Part shown: positions 43,751-53,470 of the stretch, one piece after another
Numbering within the stretch: position 1 is the first letter of the stretch
Layout of the letters: each line of letters starts with the position of its first letter
Assembly: GCA_963817485.1 (NCBI GenBank)
Contig: CAWFOR010000016.1
Location: 124,001-188,000, forward strand
Source of the DNA: Hyphomicrobium_A sp963817485
GTDB taxonomy: Bacteria; Pseudomonadota; Alphaproteobacteria; Rhizobiales; Hyphomicrobiaceae
Direction of reading: 5' to 3'
DNA length: 64,000 bases
The notes under the pieces: generated by a model
Databases searched by the model: none
What the model was told of the DNA's origin: nothing
What the model saw: only the letters and a program-made list of their open reading frames with translations
Position numbers and translations under genes: made by a program

Positions 43751-44392
43751 TTACTTCGCGTCGAGCCTTGGGCGGTTCGACCTTAATGTCCACGGGATAG
43801 CTGTAGGTCGCCTCGAAAATGGGCTTGTCCATCTTGTTGGCGCGCGCAAACACGCTGCGCAGCGGCAGCCCAGTGGTGGGGTCGACGTAGATGATGCGGA
43901 CGGGCCGGTCGGGGGCCTTGGGCTGGTTCTTGGCGGCGGCGTCCTTCTTCTCCTCCGGATCCTCGTTCTCGCCCTGATAGGCGAGCAGATCCTTGCCGGC
44001 GACCTGCTGCTTGCCCAGGCACTCGAAGTCGGTGAGCTTGGCCTCGCCTTCGCCGACTGTATCCTTCATCTGGCGGCGAGCTGGTTCGCGGTCTCCGGCT
44101 GCAGCAGCGTCCACGGTCCATCTTGCCGGCTCCAGGCCTGGTTGCCGATGAGGATCGTCTCGACCGGCTTTGGGTCTTTCAACGTGCTCACCGTCTGGTG
44201 CATGCGGTCGGGCAGCACGTAGTCGACGGACATGTTGACGAGGCCGTCCTGGCTCAGCATCACCGTCTGCATGCGAAAGCCGCTCGACTTGCGCTGCCGG
44301 TCGAGCGCCGCAGCGACCTCGTCCTTGCAGGCAGCTTCCGCGGCACCGCTCGCCGCGATCAAAAGGGCCAAGGCCGTCAACATCCCGCGCAT
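43751..44392 (-). CDS. Secreted carrier-like protein, copy 1 of a tandem pair, frameshifted
   Basis: About 213 residues with a signal peptide ending near AAEA. Motifs shared with copy 2 are YVLPDRMHQTV, ETILIGNQAWSRQ, FECLGK and IYVDPTTGLP. The layout, with a single-domain beta sheet, conserved Trp and Pro-Asp-Arg, recalls LolA/LprG-type lipid carriers, which is inference. The frame changes near 44073 (just after ANQLAA) and again near 43765, where one extra G would turn an Arg-rich tail into PKLDAK and a stop. The first change is +2 or -1, so it is not a simple single insertion. Ribosome site GGAGAG before the ATG at 44392. Confidence 0.65.
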
Positions 44393-44469
44393 CGTCGTTT
44401 CTCTCCTTATACGCACACGCAACAACTCTTGCTCACTCAGCCGCGTTCTTCGCGCGCGGCAAATCTCAT

Positions 44470-45108
44470 CTACCGGACCTTCGCCAACGGCGCGCCCGGG
44501 TAGCCTTCGATTACGAGATCGGTCGGATACGAATAGACGCCTTTGAACACCGGTACGGCACCAGGGGTGTCCTCCGCCACGAGGTTGACGGCGGGCAGCC
44601 CCGTCTTGGGATCGACGTAAACCGTCCGGTGCACAGGATGGGCGGGAGCGGCGCTCTGCGCTTGCCCCGCTTCAACGCTGCGGTAGGCGAGATACTCCAC
44701 GCCGTCGACCGTCGCCTTGTCGAGGCATTGGAACTCGCTCACGTCCTTGGGCGGATCGACGACCGCCTCGCGCACCTGCGCGATGATGGTCTGCGCGATC
44801 GCCGGCATCAGTTCTTCCCAGTTGGCGCCCTGGCGGCTCCAGGCGCGCGTGCCGACGAGAACGGTCTCGAGCGCCTGCTGGTTGGGCGCCACGATCGTCT
44901 GGCGCATGCGGTCGGGGGCGATGTATTCGACGGTGATCTCGACCGGGCCGGTCTCGCCTTTGAGCCCCGCTACCATGCGGAACGCGGGCGCCGAGCGCTG
45001 CTTGGCGAATGCCGCGGCGACGGCCTCCTTGCAGGGGGTGTCGGCGCACAAAGCTGGGAAGGCGGACAGGCCAAGAAGCAGCACGCAAACGACGGCACGA
45101 CGCAGCAT
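44470..45108 (-). CDS. Secreted carrier-like protein, copy 2 of a tandem pair
   Basis: An intact protein of 212 residues. Signal peptide about residues 1-22 (VVCVLLLGLSAFPALCA). The mature part has a cysteine near the start (TPCKEAV), YIAPDRMRQTIV, ETVLVGTRAWSRQG, FQCLDKATVDGVEYLAYRS and TVYVDPKTGLP. Copy 1 lies 78 bp downstream on the same strand and is about a third to a half identical by eye. A LolA-like fold that carries a hydrophobic ligand in the periplasm is possible. Both genes lie between carA and carB, which has no obvious functional reason. Confidence 0.75.
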   Translation of the reverse strand: MLRRAVVCVLLLGLSAFPALCADTPCKEAVAAAFAKQRSAPAFRMVAGLKGETGPVEITVEYIAPDRMRQTIVAPNQQALETVLVGTRAWSRQGANWEELMPAIAQTIIAQVREAVVDPPKDVSEFQCLDKATVDGVEYLAYRSVEAGQAQSAAPAHPVHRTVYVDPKTGLPAVNLVAEDTPGAVPVFKGVYSYPTDLVIEGYPGAPLAKVR

Positions 45109-45203
45109 CAAGTCCTCCAGGGCCCAGCGGCCCGCACTATAGCCAAGCCGGTGCCCAACGGCAGCCCCGCCCGCCTTAATGTTTGGTAGGGTAAAAGCGG
45201 CTC

Positions 45204-46409
45204 TCAGCGGCCCTTCCCCTTGCGCATCAGCGCAACGAAGCGGTCGAAGAGGTAGTGGCTGTCCTGGGGCCCAGGCGAGGCCTCGGGGTGGTATTGAACC
45301 GAGAACACTGGCCTATCCGTCAGCTGGAGACCGCAGTTCGAGCCATCGAACAGGGACACGTGCGTCTCCTCGACCCCTGCGGGGAGCGTGTCGCGGTCGA
45401 CCGTGAAGCCGTGGTTCATGGACGTGATCTCGACCTTCTTGGTCGTGAAGTCCTTTACCGGGTGGTTCGCGCCGTGGTGGCCCTGGTGCATCTTGCGCGT
45501 GCGTGCGCCGAGCGCGAGCGCCAGCATCTGGTGGCCGAGGCAGATGCCGAATACGGGCAGCCCGCTGTCGACGAGCTTCTTGATCTCGGGGACGGCGTAG
45601 CGCCCGGTTGCCGCCGGATCGCCGGGGCCGTTCGACAGGAATACGCCGTCGGGCTTGCGCTCGAGGATGTCCTCCGCTTGCGTCGTCGCCGGCACCACGG
45701 TCACCTTGCAGCCGGCGCTGGCGAGGCAGCGCAGGATATTGCGCTTCAAGCCGTAGTCGACGGCGACGACGTGCAGGTCCGCATTGGTCTGGCGCGCGTA
45801 TCCCTCGCCCCACACCCAAGCCATCTCGTCCCAGGTGTAGCTCTGGCCGCTCGTGACGTCGGGCACCAGGTCCATGCCGTCGAGGCCGGGCCACGCCTTC
45901 GCCTCCGCCTTGAGCTTGTCGATGTCGAAGATGCCCGAGGGCTCGTGCGCGATGACGCCGTTCGGCATGCCCTGCTCGCGGATGCGCGCGGTCAGCGCGC
46001 GCGTGTCGACGCCGGTGATGGCGATGATGCCGCGCGCCTTCAGCCAGCGGTCGAGCTGCTCGGCCGCCCGATAGTTCGAGGAGGCGGTGACGGGCGCGCG
46101 CAGCACGCAGCCGCGCACGCCGGAGCGCGCGGCGAGGTTGGAGGTCTCGGTATCCTCCGTGTTGGTGCCGACGTTGCCGATGTGGGGAAAGGTGAAGGTG
46201 ATGATCTGGCCGGCGTAGGAGGGATCGGTGAGGATCTCCTGGTAGCCGGTCATCGCCGTGTTGAAGCAGACCTCGCCGACGGCGGAGCCCGTTGCGCCGA
46301 GGCCGGTGCCGGCGATCACGGTGCCGTCGGCCAGCACGAGGCGCGCCGTCAACGGCGCATCGGCCCAGGGTGCGGGCGCGTGCGGCGGGTTGAGCGTCGG
46401 CATGTTCAA
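45204..46409 (-). CDS. carA: Carbamoyl-phosphate synthase small subunit
   Basis: The glutaminase subunit that supplies ammonia to CarB. It has 401 residues. The N-terminal domain (RLVLADGTVIAGTGLGA and MTGYQEILTDPSYAGQI, each partial) is followed by the class I amidotransferase domain with the nucleophile in GICLGHQM (about residue 292) and the His-x-Glu in YHPEASPGP. It is intact. carB follows on the same strand, but separated by the two secreted genes. An ATG two codons into the protein could also start it. Confidence 0.96.
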   Translation of the reverse strand: MNMPTLNPPHAPAPWADAPLTARLVLADGTVIAGTGLGATGSAVGEVCFNTAMTGYQEILTDPSYAGQIITFTFPHIGNVGTNTEDTETSNLAARSGVRGCVLRAPVTASSNYRAAEQLDRWLKARGIIAITGVDTRALTARIREQGMPNGVIAHEPSGIFDIDKLKAEAKAWPGLDGMDLVPDVTSGQSYTWDEMAWVWGEGYARQTNADLHVVAVDYGLKRNILRCLASAGCKVTVVPATTQAEDILERKPDGVFLSNGPGDPAATGRYAVPEIKKLVDSGLPVFGICLGHQMLALALGARTRKMHQGHHGANHPVKDFTTKKVEITSMNHGFTVDRDTLPAGVEETHVSLFDGSNCGLQLTDRPVFSVQYHPEASPGPQDSHYLFDRFVALMRKGKGR

Positions 46410-46628
46410 TTATGGCTCCGGGCGCCCGCAGCCTGTCGCGCAAGGAGCGCGGGAGTTGCGGAGGCAGGGCGGGACGCGGCGAACTCTTAAGAGAAGCGCC
46501 CCGCGAGGTCAACCCACGGGGCCAGTTCCACACGGCTTGCGCGCGTCCGCGGCACAACCGGCCGCGGGCGGCGACTTGCCTCTGCGCGTTGGCGCGCCTA
46601 GATACGCGGCACCAGACGTCAGGAGACG

Positions 46629-47082
46629 ATGATGCGCGAGAAGATCAACGACGACCTGAAGACGGCGATGAAGGCCGGCGAGAAGGATCGCGTCGGCACG
46701 CTGCGTCTCATCAATGCGGCGATCAAGTCGGCCGACATCGACGCGCGCCCGTCGGGCAAGGACAAGGTCGACGAGGCCGGCGTGCTCGCGGTGCTGGCGA
46801 AGATGATCAAGCAGCGCCGGGATTCGATTGAGCAGTTCGTCGCCGGCGGGCGCCAGGAGCTTGCCGACAAGGAAGCCGCCGAGATCAAGGTCATCGAGGC
46901 CTATCTGCCAAAGCAGATGGACGTGGCCGAAGCGCAAGGCCGCCATCGCCGCCGCGATCAAGGAGGTCGGCGCCGCGAGCCAGAAGGACATGGGCAAGGT
47001 GATGGCGGCGCTGAAGGCCCGCTATGCCGGCCAGATGGACTTCGGCAAGGCGAGCGCGGCGGTGAAGGAGCTGCTCAAGTGA
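46629..47082 (+). CDS. GatB/YqeY domain-containing protein, frameshifted
   Basis: A 150-residue cytoplasmic protein of the YqeY family, related to the tail domain of GatB and thought to be connected with amidated aminoacyl-tRNA. The start MREKINDDLKTAMKAGEKDR and the ending DMGKVMAALKARYAGQMD (both partial) are diagnostic. The frame shifts at about 46934, where one extra C splits MDVAEA from KAAIAAAIKEVG. Correction gives the normal length. It sits between carA (divergent) and dnaG (same strand), the usual order in alphaproteobacteria. Confidence 0.9.
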
Positions 47083-47094
47083 ACTGCGCAGCGG

Positions 47095-47351
47095 TGTCAT
47101 CCTCGGGCTTCGTCCCGAGGATCGAGATCGCCGCGACTTCCTAGGGTTCAGAGCGAGGGGAAACTGGATGCCGGTACAAGCCGAGGATGACAACGGATCA
47201 ATCCGGCTCGGGCGCCATCCCGCTCGTCATTCCCGCGTCATGGTGAAGCCATGCTTCGCATGAACGGCGGGGACCCAGACACGTCTCCAGATCCCGCCCA
47301 AAGTACACATCGTCCGCGGTGGACTGGGTTCCCGCCTCCGCGGGAATGACG
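47095..47351. repeat. Two nested palindromic elements between yqeY and dnaG
   Basis: Element 1 has arms TGTCATCCTCGG (47095-47106) and CCGAGGATGACA (47181-47192), with a small inner stem CCTCGG...CCGAGG near 47101-47120. Element 2 has arms CGTCATTCCCGCG (47225-47237) and CGCGGGAATGACG (47339-47351), 101 bases apart. Both are of the kind scattered through alphaproteobacterial intergenic regions. They fill most of the 449 bp between yqeY and dnaG. They may be miniature mobile remnants, RNA stability elements or termination aids. Confidence 0.6.
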
Positions 47352-47531
47352 GGTGTTTGTGACAACCGACGCCCACTACTTCACCCGGGCTACCAATCCT
47401 TGGGCCTGTTCATAGCGGGGACAGCGTGCCGCTGCGCGTCGGCGAATCAGGCGATAGCTGTACATTGAGTTGTACACGAGCTGGTCAGTCCGCAGTGCCG
47501 TGCGTTCGACGCAATGACAGAGCGGGACCGC

Positions 47532-49460
47532 ATGCGCTATCCGCCGCATTTCCTTGACGAGATCCGCGCCCGGCTGTCGGTCAGCCAGGTCGTGGGGCGC
47601 AAGGTTGCGCTCAAGCGCGCCGGCCGCGAGTTCAAGGGCCTGTCGCCGTTCAAGGTCGAGAAGACGCCCTCGTTCACCGTCAACGACCCGAAGGGCTTCT
47701 ATCACTGCTTCGCCTCCGGCGAGCACGGCGACATCTTCACGTTCCTGATGAAGACCGAGGGCTTGTCGTTCCCCGAGGCGGTGGAGCGGCTTGCCGGCGA
47801 GGCCGGCGTGCCGATGCCGAAGCTCGCCGCGCGCGATGAAGCGCGCGAGGACGAGCGCGAGCGGCTTTATCGGCTGGTCGAGACCGCAGCGCAGTTTTTC
47901 CAGAAGAGCCTGCTGAGCGGAGCCGGCGGCGAGGCGCGCCGCTATATCGAGAAGCGCGGCCTCAAGCGCGAGACGATCGCCGCCTTCCGTCTTGGCTACG
48001 CCCCCAACGACCGCTCGGCCTTAAAGCAGCATCTCGCCAGCGCAGGGTTCAGCCTCGAGGACATGATCGCATCGGGCATGCTGATCGGTGGCGACGACAT
48101 CCCCGTCGCCTACGACCGTTTCCGCCACCGCGTCATCTTCCCGATTACCGACCTGCGCGACCGCGTCATCGCCTTTGGAGGGCGCGCGCTCGATCCCGAC
48201 CAGCCGGCGAAGTACCTCAATTCGCCTGACACGCCGCTTTTCCACAAGGGCCAGGGCCTGTTCAACGCCGCCAAGGCGCGCGGGCCCGCGCACGAGAAGG
48301 CGCGCATTATCGCGGTCGAAGGCTACATGGACGTGATCGCGCTTACCGAGGCGGGTTTCCCCGAGACAGTGGCTCCGCTCGGCACGGCGCTCACCGAGGA
48401 GCAGGTCAAGCTCCTGTGGCGCCTCGCGGATGAGCCGGTGCTGTGCTTCGACGGCGATGCGGCCGGCCGCAAGGCGGCCTTCCGCGCCGTCGAGACCGTG
48501 ATGCCGCTCCTGCGCCCGGGCTTCAGCGTGCGCTTCGCCTTCCTCCCCGGCGGCCTCGACCCCGACGATCTCGTGCGTCAGCAGGGTCCCGACGCCTTCG
48601 CGGCCGAGCTTGCGCGTACGCGCGCGCTGTTCGACGTGCTGTGGCAGCGCGAGGAGCAGGAACAGGATCTCTCGACACCCGAGCAGCGCGCCGCCTTCGA
48701 GACGCGCCTCAAGGCCATGGTCGGCAAGATCGGGGATGCGACGGTCAAGGCCCACTACGAGCGCGAGCTGCGCGAGACGCTGTGGACCCTCAATCGCACG
48801 GTGGTGCGCGAAATCGCCCGTGGCGAAGGCCAGCGTCGGATGGGCCCCAGCGGCGCCCGCCGCAACAATGTTACACCCGACTGGCGCGTGCGCGAGCGCG
48901 CCCGGCTGACCCAAGGCGGCCAACAGCCGTCGGCGCAAGCGCACCGGCAGGCCACGGCGAGCACGGAGCTCAGCCAGCGGGCGGAATTGGTGCCTCCCCG
49001 GGAGGCCCTGATCCTCTGTACCCTTCTGAACCATCCCTGGCTCATCGAGGCCCATTCCGAGGAGATTGCGGCGCTAACCCTGTGCTCGGACCCGGCCGCC
49101 AGGCTGCGCGATGCCATCCTATCGGTGCATGCGCTCGAAAATGCACTTGACAGCACCGCCATACGCACCCAATTGAACGTCTCGGGCCTCAACAGGGTAA
49201 TCGACCTTGTGGAGCGCTCGGTTACGCATAGAAGCGATCGTTTCGCTGAGCCTGATGCCCCGCGGGCCGAGGTGGAAGTTGGCTGGCGCCACACCCTCGC
49301 GCTGCATGAGAGGCAGGTCGGCTTGCAGAAGTCGCTCGAGGCTGCCGTCCAGGCTTACCACCAGGACGGCTCCGAGGACGCGCTGGCGCGCATCTGCGAG
49401 ATCCAGGGCCTGCTTGCCAAGTCAAGCCAGTTGCCCCCCTTCGCAGAGCCGGTTGAGTAG
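47532..49460 (+). CDS. dnaG: DNA primase
   Basis: Synthesises RNA primers for replication. About 642 residues in the usual order: N-terminal zinc-binding domain (FKGLSPFKVEKTPSF...GFYHCFASGEHGD), the TOPRIM catalytic core (AVEGYMDVIAL and CFDGDAAGRKAA) and a C-terminal helicase-interaction part. In the first domain the usual four zinc ligands are largely gone: the family CPFH is SPFK and CFGC is CFASG. I know such loss from alphaproteobacterial primases. I chose the ATG at 47532; an ATG six codons earlier (47514) is possible. The gene is intact and precedes rpoD. Confidence 0.96.
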   Translation: MRYPPHFLDEIRARLSVSQVVGRKVALKRAGREFKGLSPFKVEKTPSFTVNDPKGFYHCFASGEHGDIFTFLMKTEGLSFPEAVERLAGEAGVPMPKLAARDEAREDERERLYRLVETAAQFFQKSLLSGAGGEARRYIEKRGLKRETIAAFRLGYAPNDRSALKQHLASAGFSLEDMIASGMLIGGDDIPVAYDRFRHRVIFPITDLRDRVIAFGGRALDPDQPAKYLNSPDTPLFHKGQGLFNAAKARGPAHEKARIIAVEGYMDVIALTEAGFPETVAPLGTALTEEQVKLLWRLADEPVLCFDGDAAGRKAAFRAVETVMPLLRPGFSVRFAFLPGGLDPDDLVRQQGPDAFAAELARTRALFDVLWQREEQEQDLSTPEQRAAFETRLKAMVGKIGDATVKAHYERELRETLWTLNRTVVREIARGEGQRRMGPSGARRNNVTPDWRVRERARLTQGGQQPSAQAHRQATASTELSQRAELVPPREALILCTLLNHPWLIEAHSEEIAALTLCSDPAARLRDAILSVHALENALDSTAIRTQLNVSGLNRVIDLVERSVTHRSDRFAEPDAPRAEVEVGWRHTLALHERQVGLQKSLEAAVQAYHQDGSEDALARICEIQGLLAKSSQLPPFAEPVE

Positions 49461-49703
49461 AACTGGCGCGCCGTTTGCGTGTTGGGGCCGATGGGGGGAG
49501 CCGATACGGGCTCGTGCGGCAAGTGCGGCTGGGTGGCCGGGGGGCCAACTCCAGCCGTTCGTTGGGGTGCGGAAGGTGAAATGTCGCAAGGCCCTAATTT
49601 GAACGTGCGCAGACAGTGTCGCCAAGGGGCTGCCTGGGTCCCGTGCGATATATTGCAGCACAGATTTTGAGCGCCTAGAGCAGGATCAGAGCCCTTGAAA
49701 GCC
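49461..49703. other. Intergenic region before rpoD
   Basis: A 243-bp gap between dnaG and rpoD. It has no gene. It should hold an rpoD promoter or the end of the dnaG transcript. I could not assign boxes, and I see no clear hairpin. Confidence 0.4.
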
Positions 49704-51729
49704 ATGGCCGTCAAATCGAAAGCTCCGCAGTCGGGATCGCGTAAGGCGCCTGCCGCGCCCAAGACCGAGGATCAGGAGAAGCAGGGCACCGAGACCCAAG
49801 AGCGGGATAGCCCGCTGCTCGATCTCTCCGATCAGGCCGTCAAGAAGCTCCTGAAGACGGCCAAGGCGCGCGGCTACGTCACCTACGATCAGTTGAACTC
49901 GGTGCTGCCCTCCGAGGAGGTGTCCTCCGAGCAGATCGAGGACACGATGGCGATGCTGTCCGACATGGGCATCAACGTCGTCGAGACGGAGGAGAGCGAG
50001 GAGGCGCAGGAGGTTGCCGCCGACGAGCCCGACGAGGAGGAGGGCCGCGCGCTCACCACCCAGGCCGTTCCCGCCACCACCAGCACCCGCTCCGAGCCCG
50101 CCGAGCGCACCGACGATCCCGTGCGCATGTACCTGCGCGAGATGGGCTCGGTCGAGCTGTTGTCGCGCGAGGGCGAGATCGCGATCGCCAAGCGCATCGA
50201 GGCCGGCCGCGAGGCGATGATCGCCGGGCTGTGCGAGAGCCCGCTGACCTTCCAGGCCATCATCATCTGGCGCGACGAGCTCAACGAAGGCAAGATTCTG
50301 CTCCGCGACATCATCGATCTGGAGGCCACCTACGAGGGCCCCGAGGCCAAGATCCCGCCGCCGGTGATCCCGGGCGAGGTGCCGCCGCAGCCGGAAGCGG
50401 CCGAAGGCGAGGAGCCGCGGCCCGAGGGCGAGCTCGACGACGACGACGACTACGAGAACGCGCTGTCGCTCGCCGCCATGGAGGCCGAGCTGAAGCCGAA
50501 AGTGCTCGAGACCTTCGACAACATCGCCGGCACCTACAAGAAGCTGCGCCGCCAGCAGGACAAGAAGCTCGAGCAGCAGGTCGCGGGCGAGCAGGGCTCA
50601 AAGCAGCAGCAGAAGGCCTACGAGAAGGCGCGCGACGAGATCATCGTCGCGGTGAAGAGCCTTTCGCTCAACAACAACCGCATCGAGAGCCTGGTTGAGC
50701 AGCTCTACGGCATCAACAAGAAGCTCGTCGGCCAGGAAGGCCAGCTCATGCGCCTTGCCGAAGTCCTACGGCGTGCCGCGGCAGGCCTTCATCGACGAGT
50801 ATTTCGGCAACGAGCTCGACCAGACCTGGCTCGACCGCGTCGGCGCGCTGACGCGCAAGTGGACCCAGTTCATCAAGCACGAGAAGAAGCGCATCGAGCA
50901 GCTGCGCGCCGAGATCCACACGCTCGCCTCCGAGACGGGCCTCGAGATCCCCGAGTTCCGCCGCATCGTGAAGGCGGTGCAGAAGGGCGAGCGCGAGGCG
51001 CGGCAGGCCAAGAAGGAGATGGTGGAGGCCAACCTGCGCCTCGTCATCTCGATCGCGAAGAAATACACCAACCGCGGCCTGCAGTTCCTCGACCTCATCC
51101 AGGAAGGCAACATCGGCCTGATGAAGGCGGTCGATAAGTTCGAGTACCGCCGCGGCTACAAGTTCTCGACCTACGCCACGTGGTGGATCCGGCAGGCGAT
51201 CACCCGCTCGCATCGCCGATCAGGCGCGCACCATTCGCATCCCCGTGCACATGATCGAGACGATCAACAAGATCGTGCGCACCTCGCCGCCAGATGCTGC
51301 ACGAGATCGGCCGCGAGCCGACGCCGGAGGAGCTGGCCGAAAAGCTCGCCATGCCGCTGGAGAAGGTGCGCAAGGTCCTCAAGATCGCGAAAGAGCCGAT
51401 CTCGCTCGAGACGCCCATCGGCGACGAGGAGGACTCACACCTCGGCGACTTCATCGAGGACCGCAACGCGGTGCTGCCGATCGATGCCGCGATCCAGTCG
51501 AACCTGCGCGAGACGACGACGCGGGTCTTGGCCTCGCTCACGCCGCGCGAGGAGCGCGTTCTGCGCATGCGCTTCGGCATCGGCATGAACACCGACCATA
51601 CGCTGGAGGAAGTCGGCCAGCAGTTCTCGGTGACGCGCGAGCGCATCCGCCAGATCGAAGCGAAGGCTCTGCGGAAACTGAAGCACCCGAGCCGGATCGC
51701 GGAAGCTGCGGAGCTTCCTGGACAATTAG
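49704..51729 (+). CDS. rpoD: RNA polymerase sigma factor RpoD (sigma-70), four frameshifts in this sequence
   Basis: The housekeeping sigma factor, essential in bacteria. All four regions are seen: region 1.1 (LLKTAKARGYVTYDQLN), an acidic non-conserved region, region 2 (KYTNRGLQFLDLIQEGNIGL and YATWWIRQAITR, in part), region 3 (IGREPTPEELAEKL) and region 4 (RLRFGI-type MRFGIGMNTDHTLEEVG and RERIRQIEAKALRKLKHPSR). The frame changes at about 50764, 51210, 51291 and 51694. Each is one extra base, and removal restores EAS/ESYGVPR, RSIADQARTIR, RTSRQMLHEIG and KHPSRSRKLRSFLDN with the stop TAG at 51727. Corrected length is about 673 residues. Start ATG at 49704; a TTG three codons before is possible. 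Confidence 0.95.
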
Positions 51730-51759
51730 CATTCGACCGCACAGCGGTTCATGGCAAAG

Positions 51760-51785
51760 CGGCGGGCCTCGGCCCGCCGTTTTTC
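51760..51785 (+). terminator. Rho-independent terminator of rpoD
   Basis: A perfect nine-base stem CGGCGGGCC (51760-51768) and GGCCCGCCG (51771-51779) with a two-base loop, followed by TTTTTC. It starts about 30 bp after the corrected rpoD stop, which itself supports reading through the last frameshift: the uncorrected frame would pass straight through this hairpin to 51869. Confidence 0.92.
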
Positions 51786-51860
51786 TTTGACTGCAGCGCT
51801 GCGCGACATTCGGCCAGGTGCTCGTGGCCGCTATTGACCCGAACCGAAACTGTGGTTGGT

Positions 51861-52823
51861 CTAGCGTGAGGCCTTCTCAGACACGGGGTCGTGCAGCACG
51901 TCGAGATTAAGCCCGATGAGCCGCCACCTCGAGTCCTTATAACGGGCAAGAATGCCGATGGGGTCGTCCTCGACGGTTTTGTCGGAGGCTGCGTGCCGCA
52001 CGTACCAGCCATCGCTCTTCTTGATGAGCAAGACCTGATGCGAGACGATGGTCTCCCTGTAGCGCTGACTTGCATGAACGAGGTTGGCGATCGTGCCGGA
52101 CGGGATGTTCGCGAGCGCTAGAGGCAGCGCCTTCAGCGGCAGCACGGTCAGTGTCGCGCGCTGATCGGGGAACCGGCTACCCAAATGCTGCAGCTTCAAA
52201 GCCAGCCGCTTTTTCTCGTCCTCGGTGAACCCGCCCTCGAGACTGACCCGAGATTTGCGGAGGTACCATCGCCTCTTCGAGATCGTCTTGTGGACCTTGA
52301 CGGCGTTTCGGCCGGCGACGTCGGAGGTGATGTCGTGCAGATAGCCTGCCCGGACGTTGTTCGGCACCCAGTCGAGCTCGATGAAGTGGTTGCGCGTGGC
52401 ATAGCCGATTTGCCCATCCTTATAGCGTATCTTCTGCAGTGTCCGCGCGGCCGAATCGAGATCGCCATCCAGCGACAACGCCATGACGGTCTCAACGAAT
52501 GTGGTGCAATCGAAGGCGTCAAAGCGGATCAGCGGATCACGGTCGAATTCGCCATCAGGGCCTTCGCCCAGCGACCCGAGCTTATAGGGCACGCCCAAAA
52601 AGAGTTCGCTGACGGCTTCCACGCGCTGCGCCAACGATGGGGCCTGCTGATGTATGCGGCGGAGCTCTTCTTGGATATGCGTGTCGCTTGGCGACAGTCC
52701 AATCGGGGCGACAGGAGAGCCGCAGGCTTGGTAGCAATCCACGGCCAAAACACTGGTGCTAACCAGTACGGCCGCAACCGCAACGGCCATGCAAGCTCCA
52801 GCCCGAATTGAACGCAAACGCAC
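51861..52823 (-). CDS. DUF1460 family protein (NlpC/P60-like amidase superfamily)
   Basis: A secreted protein of 320 residues with a signal peptide (about residues 1-27). The DUF1460 domain contains the cysteine motif FDAFDCTTFVETVMAL at about residues 103-118 and the histidine segment YATRNHFIELDW about 40 residues later, the expected Cys/His pair of N-acetylmuramoyl-L-alanine amidase-like enzymes. It may cut cell-wall peptides. The gene seems less GC-rich than its neighbours and is convergent with rpoD. I see nothing that links it with the adjoining genes. Confidence 0.78.
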   Translation of the reverse strand: MRLRSIRAGACMAVAVAAVLVSTSVLAVDCYQACGSPVAPIGLSPSDTHIQEELRRIHQQAPSLAQRVEAVSELFLGVPYKLGSLGEGPDGEFDRDPLIRFDAFDCTTFVETVMALSLDGDLDSAARTLQKIRYKDGQIGYATRNHFIELDWVPNNVRAGYLHDITSDVAGRNAVKVHKTISKRRWYLRKSRVSLEGGFTEDEKKRLALKLQHLGSRFPDQRATLTVLPLKALPLALANIPSGTIANLVHASQRYRETIVSHQVLLIKKSDGWYVRHAASDKTVEDDPIGILARYKDSRWRLIGLNLDVLHDPVSEKASR

Positions 52824-53206
52824 GTTCCTCTTCGCTTTTTACTAGCTGTTCGCAATCCCGATCGAGGCGCCGGCGCTTCAGGAGGTTTGTGACGCCGCGC
52901 TTCGCTTTGGAAACGTCCGCCCGCTCGAGAGAGATTTGATCATCGAGCGGACGATCGGGCAATACGGCAGCCTTGATCAAGATAAATTCAGCAATCGAAT
53001 TGTCTCCTCGAAGCCCCAGGGGGCGCATGGGGCGCTCGTTCTAAGGAGACGACACTGTCGTGGCGCGGACCGCCCCATCCCGAATACCGACGCCAGTCCG
53101 TTTTTGGCCCTTGGCCGACAATCGCCTGCAACAAATCTAATCCCCGCTCCTCGTCCCGCGCGCAGGCTCGCTGCACCCGAGCCGGAGCCAGCTCGTTCAT
53201 CGAGAA
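52824..53206. other. Intergenic region between the DUF1460 gene and a small hypothetical gene
   Basis: About 380 bp between two minus-strand genes. Its reading frames are short and lack family features. The DUF1460 promoter must lie here, but I could not identify it. No repeat or RNA gene was seen. Confidence 0.45.
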
Positions 53207-53470
53207 CTAGGTTCGGTGGCGGTGATACTTTGGCGGCTCCGGTGAAGGCGCCGGCACCTCGCGGCGCAGCTTCTCGCGCGTCTCCGCGCTCATCACGTGC
53301 TGCACCACCTCCGAAAGCCATTCGGTAAAGTGCTCGTTGTCCTTGGTCGCCCGCAGGACGCGCAGCTCCAGTTTCTGCAGCGCGTCCGTATCGCCTTGCT
53401 GCATGCGTGCGCCCAAGTCCCGGGCTTCTTGCTTCTCGTCCGCGTTCAACCAACTGTGCACGATTTGCAT
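53207..53470 (-). CDS. Small helical protein, function unknown
   Basis: An 87-residue, charged, largely helical protein with no signal peptide or membrane segment (HSWLNADEKQEARDLGARMQ in part at the start, and repeated Lys/Glu-rich turns). It has a Pro-rich C-terminal tail ending in YHRHRT. The ribosome site AGGAGC lies about seven bases before the ATG at 53470. It does not match a family I recognise. Confidence 0.6.
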   Translation of the reverse strand: MQIVHSWLNADEKQEARDLGARMQQGDTDALQKLELRVLRATKDNEHFTEWLSEVVQHVMSAETREKLRREVPAPSPEPPKYHRHRT

